Origin: Sulfitobacter sp. BSw21498
GTDB taxonomy: Bacteria; Pseudomonadota; Alphaproteobacteria; Rhodobacterales; Rhodobacteraceae
Assembly (NCBI RefSeq): GCF_006064855.1
Contig: NZ_CP040753.1
Span: forward strand, 2,646,001 to 2,710,000
DNA: 64,000 nt
Direction: 5' to 3'
Within the stretch, counting starts at the first letter, position 1; each line of letters starts with the position of its first letter. The notes below the pieces were generated by a model. The model made no database searches, was not told the DNA's origin, and saw only the letters and a list, made by a program, of their open reading frames with translations. The position numbers and the translations under genes are program-made. Below are positions 37,809 to 47,146 of this stretch, one piece after another.

Positions 37809-40088
37809 ATGAGCAAAATACCTTCAAAGCCCGAGATCCTTGAATGGATCGCCGAAAACCCCACTCTGGCCGCCAAGCGTGATATCGCTAAGGCGTTCGG
37901 CATCAAGGGAGCGGCCCGGATTGACCTGAAACGCGTGCTGAAAGAGCTGGAGGCCGAAGGCCATCTGGAAAAGCGCAAGCGCAGTTATCAAGATCCCGAC
38001 CGGTTGCCGCCAGTGTCCGTGTTGCAGATTACCGGCCCCGATAAGGACGGCGACCTGTTTGCCAAACCGATGGAATGGCAGGGCGAAGGCGTAGAGCCGA
38101 TCGTGCTCGTAATACCGCGGGCCTCCGACCCTGCCTTGGGTGCAGGGGACCGCATCCTCGCGCGTCTGACCTTGGTTCAGGGCGAGGATTTTCACTATGA
38201 GGCGCGGCTGATCCGTCGCATCGGCGCGAACCCGCAACGGGTGCTGGGTATTTTCCGCAAGACAACCGAAGGCGGGCGCATTGTGCCCATCGATAAAGGG
38301 TCGGACAAGGAATGGTGGGTGCCCGGTGACGCAACCCACGGTGCCAAAGACGGCGAGCTGGTCGAGGCCGAACAATCGGGGCCAAAGGCCCGCATGGGGT
38401 CCCCGCGGGCACGTATCGTTGAACGCCTTGGCGATCCGTCCGCCCCCAAGGCCGTGTCCCTGATAGCGATCCACCAGCACGGTATCCCCGACGATTTCCC
38501 TGATGATGTGATGGCGCAAGCCGATGCGGCGAAACCCGAGGGCCTGAAAGGGCGCGAGGATCTGCGTGATTTGCCGTTGATCACCATCGACCCCTCTGAC
38601 GCGCGCGACCATGATGACGCGTGCTATGCCCATGCTGACGAAGACCCCAAGAACGAGGGTGGCCATGTCGTCTGGGTCGCGATCGCGGATGTCGCCGCCT
38701 ATGTCACCCCCGGCTCTGCGCTGGACCGCGAAGCGCGCAAACGGGGCAATTCGACTTACTTCCCCGACCGCGTTGTCCCGATGCTGCCTGATCGTCTGTC
38801 GGGCGACCTGTGTTCGCTGCACGAAGGCGTGGCGCGCGCCTGTATCGCGGTGCGTATGGTGTTGGATGCCGAGGGCAACAAGATCGGCCATACGTTCCAT
38901 CGCGGGCTGATGCGGTCGCCTGCTTCGTTGCACTACGAAGAGGTGCAAGACGCGATAGACGGCAATCCGAATGACCGCACGGGCCCTTTGCTAGAGTCTG
39001 TTCTAAAGCCTGTTTATGCCGCCTACGCCGCCCTGAAAGCTGCACGTGCCGAACGCCAGCCGCTGGACCTTAACCTGCCTGAGCGGCGGATCGAACTGGA
39101 CGCGGACGGGACCGTAAAGTCGGTGAACTTTAAGGACCGTCTAGACGCGCACCGCCTGATCGAAGAGTTCATGGTGTTGGCCAATGTCGCGGCCGCCGAG
39201 ACGCTGCTGGCGAAGAAAACGCCGCTGCTCTACCGCATTCACGAAGAACCCTCGCCTGCCAAGCTGGATGCCCTGCGCGAGACGGCGCAGGCGGCGGGCT
39301 ATACGTTGGCCAAGGGGCAGGTGCTGCACACGCGCCATCTGAACAAACTGCTGAATGACGCGGCGGGTACCGATGATGCCGAGCTCATCAACCTGTCGAC
39401 GTTGCGGTCGATGACGCAGGCCTATTACGGGCCTGCGCACATCGGGCACTTTGGTCTGGCGCTGCGGTCCTATGCGCATTTCACGTCTCCGATACGGCGC
39501 TATGCGGATCTGATCGTGCACCGCGCGCTGATCACTGCACACGGTTGGGGCAACGACGGGCTGAGCCAGCTTGATATCGAGGATATCGAACAGACCGGCG
39601 CACATATCTCGGACACCGAACGCCGGTCCATGGTGGCAGAGCGGGACACCACCGACCGTTATCTGGCGTCTTATTTGTCTGAACGTGTCGGCAATGAATT
39701 CTCGGGCCGGATCAGCGGCATCGCGCGGTTCGGAGCCTTTGTGAAGCTGGACGAAACCGGTGCCGACGGGCTGCTGCCCATGCGGTCCCTAGGGCGCGAG
39801 TATTTCCATTTCGATCAGGATGCAGGCACGCTGATGGGGTCGGACACAGGCATGATGATCTCTGTCGGGCAACGGGTCACTGTGCGCCTGTCCGAGGCCG
39901 TGCCGGTCACAGGTGGCATCGCGTTGGAGCTGCTGACGATCGAAGGTGACGCGATTTCACAGGGCGGCAAAGGCGGCAAGCGCGGGCGCGGTGGCTCTGC
40001 TGGGCGCACCAATCCAAAGCGCAAAGCGGTCAAGGCCAAGCGCAAGTCCGACAAGGTCAAACTCAAGGTCAAACGCACCCGGCAATAA
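37809..40088 (+). CDS. rnr: Ribonuclease R
   Basis: 759 residues. An N-terminal winged-helix and cold-shock part is followed by the RNB domain with catalytic Asp cluster DPSDARDHDDACY, then the S1 domain (GRISGIARFGAFVKLDETG) near residue 650 and a Lys/Arg-rich tail (GGKGGKRGRGGSAGRTN). It degrades structured RNA 3' to 5', including defective rRNA and tmRNA-tagged mRNA. The basic tail is longer than that of RNase II and typical of RNase R. Confidence 0.96.
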   Translation: MSKIPSKPEILEWIAENPTLAAKRDIAKAFGIKGAARIDLKRVLKELEAEGHLEKRKRSYQDPDRLPPVSVLQITGPDKDGDLFAKPMEWQGEGVEPIVLVIPRASDPALGAGDRILARLTLVQGEDFHYEARLIRRIGANPQRVLGIFRKTTEGGRIVPIDKGSDKEWWVPGDATHGAKDGELVEAEQSGPKARMGSPRARIVERLGDPSAPKAVSLIAIHQHGIPDDFPDDVMAQADAAKPEGLKGREDLRDLPLITIDPSDARDHDDACYAHADEDPKNEGGHVVWVAIADVAAYVTPGSALDREARKRGNSTYFPDRVVPMLPDRLSGDLCSLHEGVARACIAVRMVLDAEGNKIGHTFHRGLMRSPASLHYEEVQDAIDGNPNDRTGPLLESVLKPVYAAYAALKAARAERQPLDLNLPERRIELDADGTVKSVNFKDRLDAHRLIEEFMVLANVAAAETLLAKKTPLLYRIHEEPSPAKLDALRETAQAAGYTLAKGQVLHTRHLNKLLNDAAGTDDAELINLSTLRSMTQAYYGPAHIGHFGLALRSYAHFTSPIRRYADLIVHRALITAHGWGNDGLSQLDIEDIEQTGAHISDTERRSMVAERDTTDRYLASYLSERVGNEFSGRISGIARFGAFVKLDETGADGLLPMRSLGREYFHFDQDAGTLMGSDTGMMISVGQRVTVRLSEAVPVTGGIALELLTIEGDAISQGGKGGKRGRGGSAGRTNPKRKAVKAKRKSDKVKLKVKRTRQ

Positions 40089-40168
40089 CACGCACAGCGG
40101 GCATATCATTCTTTCTGGCCCCTGCATTTGCCGCTACGCTTTGGCATGATGCTGGGAAGGGTCTGTTT

Positions 40169-41425
40169 ATGAAACTGCTAACGATTGCTGTATTGGCCGC
40201 CGGGGTGACGTTTACTGTCGGCCCCGTGACAGGGCTGTTGGCCCAGACGGACAGCGCGGCGCGCCCTGCTGCCGCCGCGCAAGAGACTGGAAGCGACGCG
40301 GGGCTGCAAGACTGGCTGACAGCGTTCCGCGCCCGTGCGTTGGCGGCAGGAATCGACGGCTTGGTATTTGACCGCGCAATGCAAACAGTGCGCTATGACA
40401 CAGAGGTCATTCGCCGTGATCGAAACCAGTCGGAATTCACCAAAACCATCTGGGATTATCTGGCAACCGCGACCTCTGACTTGCGGATTGCCAACGGTAA
40501 AAAGGCGCTCGCAGAACAGGCGGACGCGCTGGCGCAGATTGAAAAACGCTATGGCGTTGAAAAAGAGATCGTAACCGCGATTTGGGGACTGGAAAGCGCC
40601 TATGGCACGTTCAGGGGCAGCGATCCGGTGCTGACCTCGCTCGCGACGCTGGCCTATGACGGGCGGCGGCGGGCGTTCTTCGAGGGCGAGCTGCTGGACT
40701 CGCTGCGGATTTTGCAGGCAGGCGATACCACGCCTACGCAGATGCAGGGCAGTTGGGCCGGGGCAATGGGGCATACACAGTTCATGCCGTCGTCCTTCCA
40801 GCTTTATGCCGAAGATTTCACCGCAGACGGCAAGCGTGACATCTGGGGCGACGATCCGCGTGATGCGCTGGCCTCGACCGCGGCGTATCTCAAGCACTTT
40901 GGCTGGGTCTCGGGCCAGCCTTGGGGTGTTGAAGTGCAACTGCCCGACGGGTTCGACTATCTGTTGGCGGGCCGCGATATTCTGAAGACCGCGGAGGAAT
41001 GGACAGCCCTCGGAGTGGCCCCCGTGACAGGGGCGCTGGAGGATCACGGGCCTGCGTCTTTGCTGTTGCCCGGCGGCGCAGAGGGCGCGGCGTTTCTGAT
41101 ATATACCAATTTCGCGGTGATCGAACGCTATAACTCGGCAGATGCTTATGTGATCGGGGTCGGACATTTGGCTGACCGCATCGCCGGAGGTGATCCAATC
41201 CGCCACAGCTGGCCCGTGCAGGATCGGGCGCTCAGCTACGACGAGCGGATCGAGCTGCAAACGCGCCTTACTGCGCAGGGATTCGATACGGTAAAGATCG
41301 ATGCCAAGATCGGCCCGCTGACAATCAGCGCGGTGCGCGCGTTCCAATTGTCGCAGGAACTGCTGCCTGACGGCTATGCTTCGCTTGGTTTGTTGGAAGC
41401 CTTACGCGCTGTCGCGGGCGAATAG
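40169..41425 (+). CDS. Lytic murein transglycosylase (MltB/SLT_2 type) with peptidoglycan-binding domain
   Basis: 418 residues. A signal peptide (LLTIAVLAAGVTFTVGPV) precedes the SLT_2 transglycosylase domain with its catalytic Glu in WGLESAYGTFRG and the GAMGHTQFMPSSF motif. A C-terminal PG_binding_1 domain begins at about residue 355 (LQTRLTAQGFDTVKID). It cleaves glycan strands to 1,6-anhydro ends in the periplasm. GGAAGGG upstream of the ATG. Convergent with the ABC permease; a bidirectional terminator lies between. Confidence 0.92.
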   Translation: MKLLTIAVLAAGVTFTVGPVTGLLAQTDSAARPAAAAQETGSDAGLQDWLTAFRARALAAGIDGLVFDRAMQTVRYDTEVIRRDRNQSEFTKTIWDYLATATSDLRIANGKKALAEQADALAQIEKRYGVEKEIVTAIWGLESAYGTFRGSDPVLTSLATLAYDGRRRAFFEGELLDSLRILQAGDTTPTQMQGSWAGAMGHTQFMPSSFQLYAEDFTADGKRDIWGDDPRDALASTAAYLKHFGWVSGQPWGVEVQLPDGFDYLLAGRDILKTAEEWTALGVAPVTGALEDHGPASLLLPGGAEGAAFLIYTNFAVIERYNSADAYVIGVGHLADRIAGGDPIRHSWPVQDRALSYDERIELQTRLTAQGFDTVKIDAKIGPLTISAVRAFQLSQELLPDGYASLGLLEALRAVAGE

Positions 41426-41440
41426 TCTGCCGCAAAAGAA

Positions 41441-41468
41441 ATGAGCCGGACCTTGGGGTCCGGCTCAT
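41441..41468. terminator. Bidirectional intrinsic terminator
   Basis: ATGAGCCGGACC pairs perfectly with GGTCCGGCTCAT around loop TTGG. The minus-strand tail is TTCTTTT. The plus-strand tail has GGATTTTTT 12 bases further on. It separates the convergent transglycosylase and ABC permease genes. Confidence 0.85.
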
Positions 41469-41479
41469 GCCTTCGGCGA

Positions 41480-41506
41480 GGATTTTTTACCATTTGGAAG
41501 TGGCTT
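41480..41506. repeat. Dispersed 3'-end repeat, copy 2
   Basis: GGATTTTTTACCATTTGGAA followed by GTGGCTT matches copy 1 (29517-29543) with three mismatches. As there, it begins at the stop codon of a minus-strand gene and runs towards a hairpin. Confidence 0.6.
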
Positions 41507-42683
41507 AGCCGGGTGACATGCCACGCAGGCGTTCCGAGCGGCGGCGCAGCATTTCGACCACGGTCAGCAGGCAGATCGAGATCACCACGAGGATCGTTGC
41601 CACGGCAAGGATCGTGGGGCTGATCTGTTCGCGCAGGCCGGTGAACATTTGCCACGGCAGGGTTTTCTGACCGGCAGAGCCGACAAAAAGGACCACGACG
41701 ACTTCGTCAAACGAGGTGATGAAGGCGAACAGCCCGCCTGAAATGACGCCCGGCAAGATCAGCGGCATTTGTACCCGAAAGAAGGTCGTGACCGGATTGG
41801 CACCCATGTTCGCCGCGGCGCGCGTCAGTGAGCGATCAAAGCCCACCAACGTCGCCGTGACGGTGATGATGACGAACGGGATGCCCAAGGCCGCGTGAGC
41901 GAGCACGACGCCGACATAGGTTCCTTGCAGGCCAACGCGGCTGTAGAAGAAGTACATCCCAGCGGCTGAGATGATTAGCGGGACGATCATTGGCGAAATC
42001 AGGATCGCCATGATCGCGCGGCGGAAGGGCACGTGCTGCTGGCTGAGGCCGATGGCGGCAAGCGTCCCGAAGCTGACCGAGAGCAAGGTCGCGGCAGGCG
42101 CGATCTTGACCGAGTTCCAGACGGCACCTTGCCATGCAGAGCTGTTGAAGAAGTCCTTGTAGTGGCGCAGTGAATAGCCTTCGGGATCAAAGCGCAGCAT
42201 TTCAGGCGTGAAGGTAAAGAAGTTCTCTGCGTTGAAGCTGAGCGGCATGACCACGAGGATCGGTGTGATCAGGAACACAAGGACGGCACCGCAGATGATG
42301 CGGAAGGTGAAATGCCACAGGACTTGCCCCGGTGTCAGATAGGGGGCGACCTTGGCGCGGTAGCGTCCTTCGTAGAGCCAGAAGCTGAACCAGCCGAAGA
42401 ACCAACCGAAGATGACCCCGAGCACCAGCATGGGGACACCGCCAAGGAAAAACCCGATGACGGCGAGCAGGATCACAGCGGCCCAACGGCCAACGGTTTC
42501 GTTCTTGATCAGTTGCGTCAGGCTGAACGCCAGCGCGCCCATCGTCAGCGCCCCGATCACGATACCCAGTAAACCGCTGCCTTGGGCGGTACCGACGAAG
42601 AGGCCGGCAAAGGCACCGGCGGCAGCGACGACCGGTACATAAAAGCTCACCGGTTTGCGGGAGATAGGTGTGAGTGCGACCAT
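41505..42683 (-). CDS. Polyamine-type ABC permease (PotC-like) with N-terminal extension
   Basis: 392 residues, against about 265 for E. coli PotC. Residues 1-120 add about four hydrophobic segments (from PVVAAAGAFAGLFVG to VPMLVLGVIFGWFFGWFSFW) before the canonical binding-protein-dependent permease starts near 125. The EAA-like loop is FDRSLTRAAANMGANPVTTF. It forms the channel with the next gene, ending four bases after it, and closes the operon in front of the bidirectional terminator. Substrate inferred from gene neighbours. Confidence 0.82.
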   Translation of the reverse strand: MVALTPISRKPVSFYVPVVAAAGAFAGLFVGTAQGSGLLGIVIGALTMGALAFSLTQLIKNETVGRWAAVILLAVIGFFLGGVPMLVLGVIFGWFFGWFSFWLYEGRYRAKVAPYLTPGQVLWHFTFRIICGAVLVFLITPILVVMPLSFNAENFFTFTPEMLRFDPEGYSLRHYKDFFNSSAWQGAVWNSVKIAPAATLLSVSFGTLAAIGLSQQHVPFRRAIMAILISPMIVPLIISAAGMYFFYSRVGLQGTYVGVVLAHAALGIPFVIITVTATLVGFDRSLTRAAANMGANPVTTFFRVQMPLILPGVISGGLFAFITSFDEVVVVLFVGSAGQKTLPWQMFTGLREQISPTILAVATILVVISICLLTVVEMLRRRSERLRGMSPG

Positions 42684-42687
42684 TGGT

Positions 42688-44355
42688 TCAGCCTCCCAAT
42701 TTTACGTTATCGATGCCGACGATCTTGTCGTAGGCCCAGTAAAGCCCGAGCACCACCGCCAGCAGGATCGCCCCGAGTGCGGCCGCGAGGCCCCAGTTCA
42801 GCGAGCTGGAGATGTGGTAGGCAATCCGGTTCGAGATGAATGTCCCCGTGGTGCCGCCAACGATTTCGGGCGTGATATAATAGCCGATCGACAGGATGAA
42901 CACGAGGATCGACCCCGCGCCGATGCCGGGCACCGATTGCGGGAAATACACGCGCCAGAAGGCGGTCCAGTTGGTCGCCCCCAGCGATTTCGCCGCGCGC
43001 AGATAGCTAGGTGGTACCGTTTGCATCACGGAATAGAGCGGCAGGATCATGAACGGCAGCAGGATATGCGTCATCGCGATGATCGTACCGGTCTGGTTGT
43101 TGATCAACGCCAGACGGCTGTCGTCGGCTACGATGCCCAGCCAGACCAGCGTATCGTTAATGACACCTTGCTGTTGCAGCATCACTTTCCATGCCGAGGT
43201 GCGCACTAGAAGCGATGTCCAGAACGGCAGTAGCACGAGGATCATCAGCAGGTTAGCAGTGCGGGCGGGCAGGTTGGCGAGGATCCAGGCCACCGGATAG
43301 CCCAGCAAGATACAGCTGACCGTAATGCAGATCGACATAAATAGTGTGCGCAAGAACAGCTTGCCATAGATGCGCTCGTTTTCAGGACGGAATTCAGGGC
43401 CGTCCGAAGACTTCTGCATATCGACAGCGTTCAGGAAATACCCGTTGGTGAGTGCCGGGCTGTAGGCGCGGATCGTGCCCCAAATGGGTGTTTTACCCCA
43501 GTCTTTGTCAATCTTGCTGAAAGCTGCTTTATAATCGACAGTCTCAAAGGCAGGGGCAGCGGCGGCAGCTTCGATCAGTTCAGCAGAGGCAGGGCCGGTG
43601 TAGCTTGCGATCTGCGCCGCGGTCGGGCCGTTCAGATCGTCATAGAACGCGGAATAAATAAGCGCCCAAGGGTCTTCTTTGTACAGGTTTTCCTCGTCGT
43701 CATTTTGAACGAAGTCGGCGAAAATCTCGTAGTATTCGGCGGTCTCTGGCAGCAGTTCTGCCATGCCTTCGCGCATCTTGAATGCGGGCTGCACATCGCC
43801 GGTGGATTCCTTCCAGTCGGAAATTTCTGCCAGCCAAGCATCTGAGCCAAGCAGGGCGTTCCAGTTTTCGCCCTTTTTCCAGAAATTATTCAGGTCTTCG
43901 AATTGGTCCTGAAACACTTCGCCGATGTCATCAACGCCACGGCCCGACTTGCGAAACAGGGACGATGCACCCGTCAGTTCGTAGTTGAGCCGCGAGCCCA
44001 AGCGGGTGTGCAGCTTGCGTTCTTGCGCGATAAACAGGTCTTCGTAGAGTGCTTTGTAAACGGGGGCACCGGGCGTTTCGCCGCTTTCACTGTCCCATTC
44101 CGCAAGTGTTTGTGTGGTGCGGGGCAGCGTGTTTTGCACGATCTGGTTCTCGACAGAGCGGAACAGCATATCGGCAATCGGTGCGATAAAGGTGACTAGG
44201 ATAAAGATCAGTAGGGGGGCGATCAGCAGAAGCGCGCTGAGCTTTTGACGACGCAGTGCCCGGTTCAGGCTGCGCTTTAGCGGCGTGCCGTCGGCCGCAA
44301 GCACGGGGCCGGTCTGTTCAGATGTGTCGTTCGTCGCGTCGGCTGTGTCGCTCAT
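42688..44355 (-). CDS. Polyamine-type ABC permease (PotB-like) with large insertion
   Basis: 555 residues, about twice the usual size. TM1 is at about residues 40-66. Then a hydrophilic, acidic stretch runs to about 335 before the normal permease core (LFLRTLFMSICITVSCILLG). The insertion is rich in Asp/Glu and Trp and would lie in the periplasm if topology is conventional. The EAA loop is SYLRAAKSLGATNWTAFWRV. Similar long permeases occur in Roseobacters. Operon: ATPase, binding protein, this gene, PotC-like. Confidence 0.8.
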   Translation of the reverse strand: MSDTADATNDTSEQTGPVLAADGTPLKRSLNRALRRQKLSALLLIAPLLIFILVTFIAPIADMLFRSVENQIVQNTLPRTTQTLAEWDSESGETPGAPVYKALYEDLFIAQERKLHTRLGSRLNYELTGASSLFRKSGRGVDDIGEVFQDQFEDLNNFWKKGENWNALLGSDAWLAEISDWKESTGDVQPAFKMREGMAELLPETAEYYEIFADFVQNDDEENLYKEDPWALIYSAFYDDLNGPTAAQIASYTGPASAELIEAAAAAPAFETVDYKAAFSKIDKDWGKTPIWGTIRAYSPALTNGYFLNAVDMQKSSDGPEFRPENERIYGKLFLRTLFMSICITVSCILLGYPVAWILANLPARTANLLMILVLLPFWTSLLVRTSAWKVMLQQQGVINDTLVWLGIVADDSRLALINNQTGTIIAMTHILLPFMILPLYSVMQTVPPSYLRAAKSLGATNWTAFWRVYFPQSVPGIGAGSILVFILSIGYYITPEIVGGTTGTFISNRIAYHISSSLNWGLAAALGAILLAVVLGLYWAYDKIVGIDNVKLGG

Positions 44356-44417
44356 ATCGGCCCCATGGGGTTAGGTCGCGGGAAAATCGGAAAATGGCAT
44401 AACGGATACCGGAGGGT

Positions 44418-44442
44418 GGAGGAGGCCAGCGTGGCCTCCTCC
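44418..44442 (-). other. Intercistronic hairpin between binding protein and permease genes
   Basis: GGAGGAGGCCA and TGGCCTCCTCC form a perfect eleven-base stem with loop GCG, 15 bases past the binding-protein stop. With no T tract it would act as a 3' stabiliser that keeps binding-protein mRNA in excess over the permease. Confidence 0.6.
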
Positions 44443-44457
44443 GAACGGGCTAAGCGC

Positions 44458-45573
44458 TTATTGCGCCAACCATGCTTGGAATTTCGCGTCGATGTCGTCG
44501 CGGTAGTCAGCCCAGAACTCGTAGTTGTACAGGAACGTGTTCGTTGCGTTGGCCGGATCGGTTGGCATGTGAGGTGCCATGTCGATGCCCAGTTCTGCGT
44601 GCTTGCCAACCATAGGAGCGGAGGACAAACGGGCAGGGCCGTAGCTGATGTACTGCGATTGATCCGCCAGACGCTGTGTGTCTGTCGCGAATTTCACAAA
44701 GTCTTTGACGCGGGCCAGACGGTCGTCAGGCAGGCCTGCGGGGATGATCCAACCGTCAAGGTCGAACACCTGAGCGTCCCAAAGCATTGCAACGGGCTGG
44801 TCCTGCTCTTCGATGACGCTGAACAGACGGCCGTTGTAGGTCGATCCCATGACGACTTCGCCATCGGCCAGCAGCTGTGGCGTATCGGCACCGGCGGACC
44901 ACCAGATTACGTCGTCCTTGATGGTGTCGAGCTTGGCCAGAGCCTTCTCTTGACCTTCGGGGGTTGCCAGAACGTCATATACTTCGTCTTTGGCAACGCC
45001 GTCACAGAGCAGCGCCCATTCCATGTTGTTGATAGGACGCTTTTCCAGTGCGCGCTTGCCTGGGTAGGCTTCGGTGTCGAAAACGTCGCAGATTTTGGTC
45101 GGGGGCGTGTCGCCAACCATATCGGTGCGGTAGCCGAATGTGGTCGAATAAACGATCTGCGGGATAAAGCAGTCGCTGACCAGCAGGTCGCCAAAGTCGT
45201 CTTCGGCAGATGTCCCGTCAGGGGCTGCGGCCAGCATTTCCTCGGCGTCGATTTCCATCGCCAGACCTTCGTCACACAGGCGGATGGCGTCAGCGGCAAC
45301 CACGTCGACCAGATCCCAGGTCACGTTGCCGGCTTCGTTCATCGCGCGCAGCTTGGCCACGGCTTCGTTCGAGCTTTCGTCCCAAACGGCAGAAATTTCA
45401 GGATGCATTTCCAGATAGGGCTGCAGATATGCTTTGTCCTGGCTGGCTTGGTATGCGCCACCCCAGGAAACAAGCGTCATCTCTTTGGCCATGTCCGCAT
45501 GCGCATCGGCGAATGCCAATGTGCCAGCGCCAATGATCGCGGAGGATGCGAGTAGCGTTGTCGTAAACTTCAT
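44458..45573 (-). CDS. Polyamine-type extracellular solute-binding protein (PotD-like)
   Basis: 371 residues from the ATG at 45573 (GGGAG eight bases upstream; an in-frame ATG at 45636 is rejected). A signal peptide (LLASSAIIGAGTLAFADA) is followed by an SBP with LVSWGGAYQASQDKAYLQP and DGWIIPAGLPDDRL. The N-terminal LVSWGGAYQ is common to spermidine/putrescine or 2-aminoethylphosphonate-type SBPs. Binding residues cannot be assigned with confidence. Confidence 0.8.
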   Translation of the reverse strand: MKFTTTLLASSAIIGAGTLAFADAHADMAKEMTLVSWGGAYQASQDKAYLQPYLEMHPEISAVWDESSNEAVAKLRAMNEAGNVTWDLVDVVAADAIRLCDEGLAMEIDAEEMLAAAPDGTSAEDDFGDLLVSDCFIPQIVYSTTFGYRTDMVGDTPPTKICDVFDTEAYPGKRALEKRPINNMEWALLCDGVAKDEVYDVLATPEGQEKALAKLDTIKDDVIWWSAGADTPQLLADGEVVMGSTYNGRLFSVIEEQDQPVAMLWDAQVFDLDGWIIPAGLPDDRLARVKDFVKFATDTQRLADQSQYISYGPARLSSAPMVGKHAELGIDMAPHMPTDPANATNTFLYNYEFWADYRDDIDAKFQAWLAQ

Positions 45574-45684
45574 TCGTAAGTCTCCCATTATATGCCCGTT
45601 AGGGTCTTGAGGATGTGATATCGGGCTTAACCACACCCTCGTACGACGCCGTCGATCGTTGGACGGCCGACCGCGACCTGACGC

Positions 45685-46785
45685 TTACGCGTCGAGGGCG
45701 CGGCAATCCTCTGCCAGCCAACCGATTTCGATCTGCTGGCCTGGCTTCAAACGAACCTGATCGGGTGCGTTTCGTGTCTTGATGATAAAGTTGTCGGTCC
45801 CGGCAACCCGCAGGCGGGTGCGGAAGATGTCGCCCATATAGACGAACTCAAGCACTTCGGCTTTCAGGGTGTGTGCCCCTTCCTGCATCCGTTCCTTGTT
45901 GAATTCAACGCGCTCAGGGCGGATCGAGACGCGGGTGCGTTCGCCGGCGCGTGTGACGTTGATCGGCTTTGCCTCGATCAGGCCGCCGCCGTCCAGTTGC
46001 ACAAGGCAGGTGCCGCCTTTGATCTCTGTCACGACCCCTTCGAGGGTGTTATTCTCGCCGATGAACTGTGCGACAAAGCTGTTTTCGGGCTCTTCGTACA
46101 GCAGATCCGGTGGGGCCAGCTGTTGGATGCGCCCATTTTCGAACACGGCTACGCGGTCGGACATTGTCAGCGCTTCGGTCTGGTCGTGGGTCACGTAAAC
46201 CACGGTAATGCCCAGTTCATGCGCCAGATGCGTGATTTCAAACTGCAAGGTTTCGCGCAGCTGTTTATCCAGGGCCCCCAGCGGTTCGTCCATCAACACG
46301 AGTTCGGGTTCGAATACCAAGGCGCGCGCCAGGGCGACACGTTGCTGCTGGCCGCCCGAAAGCTGTGCCGGACGGCGGCCGCCGAAATCACCCATCTGAA
46401 CACGGTCCAGCGCGATCTTTACTTGCGCTTCACGTTCGGACTTGCCGATTTTGCGGACCTCAAGCGGAAAGGCGAGGTTTTCGGCAACTGTCATATGCGG
46501 GAAAAGCGCGTAGTTCTGGAACACCATGCCAATGCCGCGTTTGTGCGGCGGGATGTTATTGATCGATTTGCCATCCAGCCGGATGTCGCCGTGCGTGGCC
46601 GTTTCGAAACCCGCGAGCATCATCAGGCAGGTGGTCTTGCCGGACCCCGATGGCCCGAGCATCGTCAGAAACTCGCCTTTCGGCATCGACAGGTTAAGAT
46701 CTTTTACGACAAGATTTTCGCCGTCATAGCTTTTCTGCACGCGTTCAAATTCTACAAACGCATTTGTTGCTGAAGTATCTGCCAA
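45685..46785 (-). CDS. Polyamine-type ABC ATPase (PotA-like)
   Basis: 366 residues from a TTG at 46785 with GGGGAG six bases upstream; an in-frame start at 46863 would add 26 residues without a ribosome-binding site. Walker [10 protein letters not shown], signature [13 protein letters not shown], Walker [15 protein letters not shown]-loop [11 protein letters not shown], and a C-terminal TOBE domain (IRPERVEF). First gene of the minus-strand importer operon. Confidence 0.88.
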   Translation of the reverse strand: MADTSATNAFVEFERVQKSYDGENLVVKDLNLSMPKGEFLTMLGPSGSGKTTCLMMLAGFETATHGDIRLDGKSINNIPPHKRGIGMVFQNYALFPHMTVAENLAFPLEVRKIGKSEREAQVKIALDRVQMGDFGGRRPAQLSGGQQQRVALARALVFEPELVLMDEPLGALDKQLRETLQFEITHLAHELGITVVYVTHDQTEALTMSDRVAVFENGRIQQLAPPDLLYEEPENSFVAQFIGENNTLEGVVTEIKGGTCLVQLDGGGLIEAKPINVTRAGERTRVSIRPERVEFNKERMQEGAHTLKAEVLEFVYMGDIFRTRLRVAGTDNFIIKTRNAPDQVRLKPGQQIEIGWLAEDCRALDA

Positions 46786-47146
46786 AGCTGGCTCCCCGTT
46801 TATTGTGACGTTCAAGCGCCCTTGTTGACAGAAAGTTAAAGCGGGGTGGTTTCTAGTTTGCAACCAATTAACGACAGTTTTGGGCAGAAAGCGTCAATTG
46901 CAGGAAGATTAGCGGTTATTTGACGAGAAACAGTTCGTTTGCCTGCGGAATTACTGAGCAGCTTGCTTGAAATAAGGGGAATTCGTTAATAAATGCTGCA
47001 GGTTTAGCAGCCTTTTGCACCCTCGGAGCGGGTGGTTCTGCAGCCAATTCAGGCGGTGCAGATGTCGCAAACGGACAAGTTTATGCAGCCCTAGTTACAT
47101 CGGGCCGGGGCGACAATTGCCGCCCCGACCCGATGGAAGTCGCGGC
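46786..47146. other. Gene-free stretch between PotA-like and aminotransferase genes
   Basis: 361 bases without a credible gene. It holds, on the minus strand, a possible promoter for the importer operon (TTGACG with a weak -10 TCGTTA), a plus-strand hairpin at 46995-47015 (GCTGC...GCAGC then CTTTT), and the aminotransferase terminator at 47102-47131. The remainder is AT-rich and unremarkable. Confidence 0.5.
47102..47131 (-). terminator. Terminator-like hairpin after the aminotransferase gene
   Basis: On the minus strand an eleven-base stem (one G-U) forms from GGGTCGGGGCG and CGCCCCGGCCC around an eight-base loop. It is 16 bases past the stop. No T tract follows, so termination may be Rho-assisted. 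Confidence 0.55.
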
